In this document: one piece after another, positions 55,983 to 64,000 of the stretch
Layout of the letters: the number at the start of each line of letters is the position of its first letter
Numbering within the stretch: position 1 is the stretch's first letter
Assembly (NCBI GenBank): GCA_003255065.1
Contig: QAOA01004566.1
Span: forward strand, 268,987-332,986
Length of the DNA: 64,000 bases
Direction: 5' to 3'
Source: Cercis canadensis
Taxonomy: Eukaryota; Streptophyta; Magnoliopsida; Fabales; Fabaceae
The notes under the pieces: model-generated
The model's database searches: none
The model's input: only the letters and a program-made list of their open reading frames with translations
What the model was told of the DNA's origin: nothing
Position numbers and translations under genes: made by a program

Positions 55983-57690
55983 GATCTCTTCCACATTTTT
56001 GCCATACTGGAAATTGTTAGATGTTTGGTTGCATTATGATTCTCTGCATCTTCATAGTTGGAAAGCTGTGTGTATTTATGTGGTCACACAGGTTTAGTGG
56101 AAAAAACTGATTCATAAGTTCGGTTAGCTTTTGTTGTCTATTAGATTATGAAAGGAACCATCCGCACTTTCTTTCCCTATGTAAGTATGATGATATTCAT
56201 TAGGAACAATCTACAATTGTATTATGTGTTAGAATTTGAGTTGGATAGGAAAAAGTTTAAGTGGGATCACTTGAACATATATTCTACTAAACGATACAGT
56301 TTATGCAATCTTATGACACAGTTTGTGTATATATCATTACTCTATTAAATTTGGAGAACAACGGTTACCAAGCAATGGATGAGTGGCTCAGTTAATAGAG
56401 AAGAGCCAATTCCTTAATTATGAGTGCTAATTAGAGGAACAACTCTCCCATATCATTAGAATCATTATACCTTGTTTGGTGCATTGTGTTGGATAATATA
56501 ATATAGAGTAAATTAGCTACAACTAATGGGTGCTTTTACAATGAGACTCTCGGAGCAAGGATGACTCGCTTAACTTCATTTAAAGGTTGGTGCTAGGCCA
56601 TGGGTTACAAAAGAAAATAATATGGAGTCAATTTAATTTCTCATTACGTTCAACCAGTTTTACATTTATTTTATAAATTTACACATACCTCCCTTGTATT
56701 TTAAAAATATACAACACATTTAGCATAATTGTTACAGAATTCAAAACATTAGCATCAATGGATGGTCAACTCTAAATAAGAGAGTAAAACACCAAAAACA
56801 TCCTTAATGAATTTTTAAATTTTCATTTGATGGTACCAAATTACCAATCCTCATCCCCTCTATTTTTAACAATCATCCACAAAAATTGTCAAATATCACC
56901 GGCTTTGGGGTAATTGAAACAATAGATTGGGATATGCTCTGAAATATATATATATGACAATCAAAAACAATGATCTTAATATTTATTTTCTGGACAAGTC
57001 AACTAGTCAAGCATAAGTATGAAATCCCGATGCATCCAAATAGATAATACTTCTCAAATTAAAATCTCCATCATCATAAATCTCAGCTAAAAAGCAACTA
57101 GAATAATATTTTCTGCACATTTTTTTAAATTAAAATTGTGAAACAGAATTCATCTTCACTTATTTTTCTACACTCTTTTTTGACAAAAATACTGTTGTCT
57201 TAAACTAGTTTGAACATAACTTTTCGACATAAACACTATTTTTTAACTTTTTTTCTAACGACTTAAGTTTTTGGGAGAGTTTTAATTTTTCACTTGGTAC
57301 CAAAGCGTCTATAACTTTTTTTCTTTTTTCACAAAAATTACCTGAAACTATAAATCAATCAACAAAACTTGGCAGACTACTACTTCTAGTCTACTACGGC
57401 ACATTCTTTTTGTTGGTAATAATGAAGCCACCAGCATTCACGTGGCTTACGAGTCACGAGTCACGAGCCACTTTCCAATTTCCCTTTTGTTTTCTTTTTC
57501 TCCACAACCTTTTCCTTTTCATTTTCCTAGTTACAATTTTAAGTTATAACCAACACCAAGGCAATTGAAGCAGCAGAAGTTGAACCAGAAAAATAACGCA
57601 GTAGGGTGTGCAATCGAAATAAAAATATTTTCTACTATACTTTGTTATACCAGAAAGCAAGAAGGGTGGGGATGGGAGTGGTCTAAGTAG
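55983..57690. other. 3' end of the transporter and intergenic DNA
   Basis: The 3' UTR probably covers the first few hundred bases after 55982. Beyond that nothing is recognised. Confidence 0.4.
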
Positions 57691-57867
57691 TGCACTAGTG
57701 CTGCTGTTGGTGGTCCCAGTGAACAATCACAAGCTGTTTCTTTTATTGCAGACCCATTTTCACCATTTAGCAGGTTGCCACAATCAAGTGCAAGTGGAAT
57801 AATATCTATGACTCAACCAACTCCAAGAGTCCAAGGCCCTCAAATTCAACAAACCCAGGAAAAGTAA
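57691..57867 (+). pseudogene. Unidentified coding-like C-terminal fragment
   Basis: A 58-codon frame to TAA at 57865-57867 preceded by an in-frame TAG, reading SEQSQAVSFIADPFSPFSRL, SASGIISMTQPTPRVQ and QIQQTQEK. The Ser/Pro/Gln-rich text resembles the low-complexity tails of plant MULE-type transposases, but I cannot confirm this. Confidence 0.3.
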
Positions 57868-57924
57868 CTTGTGTCAGAGGAGTCACNGTGGAGGGGGGGA
57901 GCGGGGGGGTGGTGGGGGCTTTAC

Positions 57925-58100
57925 AATGCATTGTATTTTTGCTCTAATGGATATTTCAGGCCTTTTATTATAATGTTTAGAATGCATTGTTTTTTTGCCC
58001 TATTGGATATTTTAGGCCTTTTGTATAATGTTTAGAATGCATTATTTTGTCAACCAAAAAAAGAATGCATTATTTTTTGGCCAAGGTGGATATTTCAAGA
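57925..58100. repeat. Tandem repeat, about 3 units of ~55 bp
   Basis: Units start AATGCATTGTWTTTTTGC and contain TGGATATTTYAGGCCTTTT and TATAATGTTTAG. The third and fourth units are rearranged and shortened. An N at 57887 lies just upstream in a G-rich tract. Confidence 0.75.
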
Positions 58101-58552
58101 TTTGGTGCACTCTGCTGTTGTGGTCCTATTGGATATTTGTCCCCTAAAGAGTTGTAATTTAAGGATCTTATTGCCAAAATGAGGCCCTTAGTTACGGATC
58201 TTATGCCCTATTTCTCTATTATTTGGATCTTTTATGTCTATTTACTCTCGTTTTATGCCTTATCAAGATATAACAGGTATGCAATTCAGGTAAAGAACAA
58301 TATCTTACTTGAGAAAATAAGATTGCTTACTAAATAACTTCCATCAATTACACTATAAACTCTTTTTTTCCTAGGACCACCAAAATGGATTCAACACACT
58401 ATAACAGAACTACATTAAGCCTTGAACCATATTCCAACCGCCAATATCAATGTCGTTGCTAGCATAACATGTAGCTACATCACTTAATGCTTTGTTCTTC
58501 CCCATCAATCCATTGATCACTTTTTCAAATCGTTTTGTCGCGAGGGGTCATA

Positions 58553-58741
58553 TCAAGCAAAAAAGCTGCAGCAATTTGGTGACCCATACCTACCACAACC
58601 AAAAAACCAGTTGCAGCATTTTGGTGACCCATACCTACCACAACCAAAAAACCAGTTACTTTCTGTCCATGATGTTTGAATACGGCAAGAAACTTCGCAG
58701 TTGCAAATCTACATAACCCTAGCTGTAGCTCTCTCCAGCAT
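58553..58741 (-). pseudogene. GRF-type zinc finger gene relic with an internal duplication
   Basis: The minus frame from ATG 58741 reads MLERATARVM, stop, ICNCEVSCRIQTSWTESN, then a duplicated 15-residue block (WFFGCGRYGSPKCCN / WFFGCGRYGSPNCCS) and a TGA at 58553-58555. The CxC...SWT...N..FFGC.RY...C order is that of the GRF zinc finger found in many plant repeat-associated proteins. The 45-bp exact-register duplication of the second half and the upstream TAG make it non-functional. Confidence 0.55.
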
Positions 58742-59373
58742 CCATGGTAGTACGAGCTATTTTCTTCCTTCCCAACAGCTTCGTCTATCCTTTTTGCAAG
58801 AAAGCCCCTAATTTTTTAGAGGAGTGGGAGATGGTGGTCTTGCATCTATTTCACGTGCATTATGTTCTAATCCCTTTTTTAATTATTTGATTATAATGAA
58901 AATTTAATTAACAGTGTCAATTATCACTAAAATGACCTCACGTGACTAACATGTGTTCAATTTCATAAATTTTTGAGTAGACATCATTGAAAAGAGTAGT
59001 TTCGTACACGGTCACATTTCTAAAATTTAATAACTAAATTGCATGTTAGATAAAGTTAAAAGGTGTAAATTAAATTTTAACCTAAAAACAATTATGGTAC
59101 AAATTTAATTTATTGACAACTCCAACTAAAAGAAAGCACAAATACAAAAGACATGAAATTATGTATTTATTAAACAAAATAACTCGCAAACTATACCGAG
59201 TCAATGTTATGTTTATGGATCAACTTTACAAATTAGTACTTTTTAACATGCACAAGTATTCATTTATATAGTTGAACCATGAAGACAACATTGACTAGTA
59301 CTCTCTCTAGGTTGTGAGTTTATTTTGTTTTCTTTTTCTTCTTATTTTAGTAAACTTAAAACTCTCTCACTTC
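58742..59373. other. Intergenic / 3' flank of the KCS gene
   Basis: AT-rich with no further gene. The KCS 3' UTR is expected within 59150-59373. Confidence 0.4.
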
Positions 59374-60768
59374 CTAGTTCATGATAAGCTTGCTAAAGTC
59401 AAACCTTACAAAGCTAAGATACTCTTCATACAACCAACTATATTTTTCCTTAAAAGAGTTCCTCAGTGTATTTGGAGGATAATTGTCCATGCAATCTTTC
59501 CACACATTAGTATCCTTCAAATCCCTCATTACCTCCCAAACACAGCTGTTGCACTTGAATCCAGCTCCAAGGCTAATCATCAAAACCCTATCACCCTTCT
59601 TAAGCCTCTTTTTAGCCTCCATGTAACCCAAAACATACCAAAGTCCTCCCGCAGAAGTGTTACCCCAACGGTGAAGCGTCATTCTAGTTGGCTCAAGATC
59701 ATATTCATTGAGCCCTAGCCCTTTACCAATCTGATCAATGACTGCCCTCCCTCCTGGGTGCAGACAAAAATGCTCTATTCCAGACTTTAAATTCAAACCT
59801 TCTCCCAACATATTGATTGTTTGACCTTTCTTCATCTTACTTTGTTGGAAATATACCGTCAAAAACTTGACAAGTTCCCACAAGGGCAGAATTTTAGGCA
59901 CCACCTCTCGAAGGTTTGCTGCCAATGCTTGAGCAGCAGCCTTCAGAAGACTCTTTTTGAGGTAAAGGCCTTGGTACCCTTGGTCATCTTCCACTTGCAT
60001 GCAGCATCCATATGCTTCATCATTTGCACCGAGATGGGTTCGTGACAAGAGCTTGAGTCTCAAGATTGCATTGTGCTTTAGGGTCGTGTTGTTTGTGAAA
60101 AGCATCGAACAGCCTCCGGACCGAATAAGGCAGTTGGAGAGCATCATGTTCCTGGATTTCCCACAATACCAATTCGGAGCTAAAGATTCTGTGCTCACAA
60201 CAATGGCAAGTGAGTTCTCATAGGTCTTGAATAGCTGCTGCACCAAATCAATAGCGATTGTGCTTGCACTGCAACCCATTCCTGCAAGGTTGAAAGCCTT
60301 AACGTCTTCCCTCATTTTGTACCTGTTAATGATACGTGAGGTTAGAGAAGGAGATGAAGCAAACATTGACACATTAACCACAAGGATGTCTATCTCAGAG
60401 GGAGAAAAGCCGGTCCTTTCAAAGAGTTTGTCAAGTGTGCCAAACATGATCTCATCCAGTTCTTGTAAAGCATCTTCGAGTGTGGGCTTTCCTTCCCTTC
60501 CCTCAACAATATTTTTGGGGCAGTAGGTGTTTTCTCCAATCCCTGAGCTCACAATGATTTTAAGGAGGAATTTGTATTCCTCCAAACCTAGGTTTTGGTT
60601 TCGTAGCACGATTCTTGCAGAGGAATCTGTGTCAAGTTTCCTGTCTTCTGGGGGTTTATAGCACTCATAGGCCAACATATAACAAGATTGATTTCTGCGT
60701 CGAAGAAAATACTTAACGAGGCAGAAAAGAGAATACAACAGAGGAAGGCATAAGAGCGAAATATCCAT
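59374..60768 (-). CDS. 3-ketoacyl-CoA synthase (KCS12/KCS19-like), single exon
   Basis: 464 residues. It catalyses condensation of malonyl-CoA with a long acyl-CoA, the first and rate-limiting step of very-long-chain fatty acid elongation in the endoplasmic reticulum; products feed cuticular waxes and other lipids. The N-terminus has one clear hydrophobic segment (about 3-22, LLCLPLLYSLFCLVKYF), then the FAE1/CUT1-PP domain (CYKPPEDRK, NQNLGLEEYKFLLK, SGIGENTYCP, DILVVNVSMF). The catalytic residues are all present: Cys166 in NLAGMGCSAS, His337 in HFCLHPGGRAV, Asn370 in LHRWGNTSAGG. The C-terminus has GFKCNSCVWEV. Length and wording fit the KCS12 subgroup, which has a shorter N-terminus (one clear helix here) than FAE1. 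No introns and no breaks. Substrate length cannot be read from the sequence. Confidence 0.95.
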   Translation of the reverse strand: MDISLLCLPLLYSLFCLVKYFLRRRNQSCYMLAYECYKPPEDRKLDTDSSARIVLRNQNLGLEEYKFLLKIIVSSGIGENTYCPKNIVEGREGKPTLEDALQELDEIMFGTLDKLFERTGFSPSEIDILVVNVSMFASSPSLTSRIINRYKMREDVKAFNLAGMGCSASTIAIDLVQQLFKTYENSLAIVVSTESLAPNWYCGKSRNMMLSNCLIRSGGCSMLFTNNTTLKHNAILRLKLLSRTHLGANDEAYGCCMQVEDDQGYQGLYLKKSLLKAAAQALAANLREVVPKILPLWELVKFLTVYFQQSKMKKGQTINMLGEGLNLKSGIEHFCLHPGGRAVIDQIGKGLGLNEYDLEPTRMTLHRWGNTSAGGLWYVLGYMEAKKRLKKGDRVLMISLGAGFKCNSCVWEVMRDLKDTNVWKDCMDNYPPNTLRNSFKEKYSWLYEEYLSFVRFDFSKLIMN

Positions 60769-60821
60769 GGCTAAGAAAGAAGGGAAGCTTGGTGTTTGCT
60801 TCTAGTGGGAAAGTACCAAGC

Positions 60822-60834
60822 TATATATATATAT
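60822..60834 (-). promoter_or_regulatory. TATA region of the KCS gene
   Basis: The minus strand reads GATATATATATATAG about 55-65 bases upstream of the ATG at 60768. Transcription would begin around 60790-60800. Confidence 0.5.
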
Positions 60835-63102
60835 CTAAAGAATCTCCATAATTAATTTGATCAAGTGTGCAAGTTGTTTATACAAGTTGCAGGAACATTG
60901 ATTGAACTACACATTTGATATTGAGGGCTAAATATAAATATATATCTCAAACAACCTATTAGATAAAAAAGAAAACTCAAAATATATATAAAAGAAAATA
61001 ATGTTATTTTCAAACTGTAAGTGTGTGACTAATGGCTTTTGAACTCAAAAGACTACAAGAATAAAGCATGGTTTGCAGCAAAAGGTTTATATCAAAGAGA
61101 TAATGCGCCTCATAGAAGCAAACTCTATCTTAAGGTATACCAAAGATGATGCAAAGGATAATGGAATTATTGGTGTTGATTTGCTGTCCCTTATATGATA
61201 AAATTTCACCTTCTGCCTTTCAGACAATGACATTGGTCCCTTTTAAAATTGATGATTAATATGAATAAGCTATGAAAAGCCAGCTGATATTTAGTTATAC
61301 ATACGATAAATAAAGTAATCCGTCTACAAAATTTTGGAGGGCCGTGTCTTCAGTCCACCATTGTGCATCAACCTTCATATATCACTCTTATAGATAAACT
61401 CCAAATACAGTTGTGCTGATCATTATCCAGGCGCAATTAAAACCTTTAAGTCAATGGTTTAATTATTGGTTGCAACCATAATTAAAAACCTTGGGAAAGC
61501 CATCTCAAGATGATTGACTAGTTGAACAAGTCTTTTCAAAAGCAATATTCAAATCTCTTAAAAGATTCTAACGTGTTAGTTCAACTGGTAAGAATCAAAG
61601 CACTTGGTTTATAAGATATAAATTCAATTTCTGTTACTAGCAATTCTCATTTGATAGAAAATTAGTAAATATCACTATAAGCTCTTGTTAAGACTTGTTG
61701 TATGCTCTAGGCCCTTAGTCTTAAAATGGAGTAATTCCCGTTCACCCTAAACTTTATAAACAAAAAAAAAAAATCCCTCAAAAGTTAAATATGAAAGTCC
61801 TGAAAGTCTTGTGACTCATTGGTTATTTTCAGCTTCTCAACTACTCAGGTTTTGGTTGGTTATTGGAGTAGGTTAAAGCATTTAATTGACGGCAAGTTGA
61901 ATTTTAGCCTAGGCTGTGATTCGCAAATACTTTTTCAGAATATGGAATAATAATTAAAGTGACGTTTATATTAGAGAATTTTTTCAAAGGATCCAATTTG
62001 TTTGAAACACTTTCTAGAGTTTTTAGGAACAAAGTCAAATGGCAAAATGACAACAATTAAGGGGTAAATAACACCTTAATTAACTCTCCCTTCTAGTGTT
62101 TTAACATTTCCTAGAGATACTAGAAACAAAGCCTTAATCTGCTAGAAATATATACAAAATATTCAAATTTCACTTTACTAGTAACATTTTCAGGTACTAA
62201 GTGCTAAAGATCACCCTCTAACATTCACTGTAAAGAAGATAGTTAAGAGTGTATTGATAACTTCATGAATTCAATGTTCACCTATTACAATATTTCCCTA
62301 ACAGAGAAGTAGAAATTAATCCAAATATCAAAACAACTAAATGGTCACAACAGTTGCAAGGAATATTAAAAAATACATAAACTATGAAAATAAATAATAT
62401 GCAAAAAGCTATATCTTAAAAAAAAAAAAAAGGTGGGCCCGGGGGTAGACTCTTTGCTTGGTATATCCACAATTTGGTATGCACTATAAATGTGAAGATG
62501 TGCATATAAACCATATAATAATTATGGGATAAATAATTAACTCCTTCTTCATAGCTAGGACGTAGACGAACTCTTAAAGCTACAACCACCCAGATGTATT
62601 CTATTTAACATCAATGTAATTATGACATTTGCCTTTATGCATAAAATAATAATAATTAATTAGGTTTCCAGATCCATACATGTAATTGGCATGGTATTCG
62701 ATATATTGAATTTTGATGAGTCAAATAATTTTTTATCAGAAGTGTTTGAATGAAATGAGTCATTAAATGACTTGAGAAATATCTCAAATAGTTATGTACC
62801 CAACCTTTTAGGTTAGGGAGGTTCTCAGGATCTAAGATCAAATTCTAGTATGTCTGTTAACAGCTCTTAGTAGTTGTGATATTATTATAATAGTGTTATT
62901 AATAACTTAAATATTTATTTATTTTTATATGGAAATTTTTTTTGAAAGATATATGTAAATATATTTTAGTTATAAGAATAGTCTCTTCACCTCCTTCTCT
63001 AATTCGAATCCTCTCATTACAAATGTAGTTGCAAGGGAGAGACAAAGAAGATAAAATTTTAAAAAAAAAATGAATTAAACTTGTAAGCCATAAAATGATA
63101 AA

Positions 63103-63142
<40 letters not shown>

Positions 63143-64000
63143 AGGAGGGGAGGCCAAGACATGTGAAACATGGCAAAAGCAGCATGCAAATAATAAGCAT
63201 TAGGGACCACAAGCAATAGCTAGCTCAACTACCGATCTAAAATGAAGAGAGTTCCTTGTTCCAAATCCAAAATTGACATCCCATTAGTTCTAAAATTTAT
63301 ATCTAAGTATTTGTATTAATTTTCTCTATATATTTACAATTTAATATATGCTCTCACTACAATAAAAATCAAAATATATGTGAATTTTCAATATAATCTC
63401 TAGAAGAAAAACAAAAGCAAAAGAATTTTTTGATAGATATTATAGCCTTTGTAACCTATATGAGCAGTTTTGTGCTTAAGCTTTTGGGAGAGAACAGTCT
63501 CAAATAAGAGATAGTTGTTTTGGACAATGAAAGTAGGAAATGCGAAAGGAAAGACAAAACGATCTTAGGACTTAGGAATAAGCAACAATAAGGTTGTGGT
63601 CGTGTCATTCTTCTTAAGTAGGTTTGTTTTAAAAATCTACAAATTAAAGTAATTTCTTGTGTAAATATCATGGTAAAAATTGTGAAGTACTATTGGCTCG
63701 TACTCTTTTTTTATATATAAAAAATTTGGAAGATAGATTCTCAAGTAAAGCACACTACAATTATAGATGTCTACCAACCAATAATATTTGGGGAGACTTT
63801 TTTTTATTATTATTTGTTTTGGTGACTTTAGTTGTATCTGAAAAATTGGGTGATGAGATGATTTAATTTGTCACTAAAAGCAATTAAATATATTTATTCT
63901 TTGCTTCATGAAGATAATAATATTGTGTATATTTGGTTGGAGAAAATGTTTATTTAAATTTTTTTTTATCAATAGGTAAATGGCGACTATATTCGTAACT
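60835..64000. other. Intergenic DNA upstream of the KCS gene
   Basis: No protein or RNA gene was recognised. It contains an A-run next to GGTGGGCCCGGGGG at about 62419-62445, a poly-A tract of about 40 bases at 63101-63140 and a diverged copy of the dispersed CACACTACAATT repeat at about 63750. Frames of 61-105 codons lack recognisable features. Confidence 0.5.

Noticed and set aside
56375-56410. tRNA-like stretch (gagtggctcagttaatag)
   Set aside because: Resembles a D-arm only; no anticodon or T-arm in register follows.
63101-63140. Poly-A tract as a retroposon tail
   Set aside because: No upstream element body or target duplication could be found next to it.

Overview
The window is nuclear DNA of a flowering plant, almost certainly a eudicot. 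It is AT-rich, genes are split by GT-AG introns, transposons of many classes are nested in it, and the gene families (RFL-type PPR, CASP-like, plant 3-ketoacyl-CoA synthase, vacuolar-type sugar transporter, DUF295 F-box) are plant families. I cannot name the species. Four protein genes look intact: an Rf-like PPR gene (13226-14929 +), a three-exon CASP-like membrane protein gene (31913-33726 +), a 14-exon monosaccharide/H+ symporter gene (46429-55982 +) and a single-exon 3-ketoacyl-CoA synthase (59374-60768 -).

Layout. Positions 1166-11349 hold a complete but dead Ty3/gypsy retrotransposon of the Tat lineage. It lies on the minus strand, has 441-bp LTRs, and sits inside an older repeat. It carries two RNase H domains, an extra plus-strand ORF with its own TATA box, and a tandem array of 42-bp units. 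From about 12 to 31 kb is an RFL-PPR cluster: one intact gene, one near-identical copy broken by a single stop codon, two gene shreds and shuffled 3' flanks. Scattered through the cluster are a SINE, a hAT-type element, long foldback elements and an L1-type RNase H relic. From 31.9 to 34.5 kb is the CASP-like gene with traces of lost relatives. From 35 to 41.5 kb is a mosaic of captured gene pieces: one kinesin motor exon, two consecutive ERECTA-type LRR exons, and a second copy of a 1.6-kb segment carrying a glyoxalase I exon. From 43.5 to 45.1 kb are a strong hairpin, a DUF295 F-box pseudogene and a small hAT MITE. The sugar transporter fills 46.4-56 kb, with a solo LTR wedged just before one of its splice acceptors. 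The fatty-acid elongase gene is at 59.4-60.8 kb, and the remainder is intergenic.

The four intact genes do not form a pathway. They act in organelle RNA processing, membrane domains, sugar transport and very-long-chain fatty acid elongation. The most informative features are the divergence of RNA-recognition residues between the two PPR copies, the antisense ORF plus satellite-like array in the retrotransposon, and the patchwork of captured exons. Several single-N positions sit at the junction of direct duplications that look like unmerged haplotypes rather than real biology. All percentages and counts are hand alignments.
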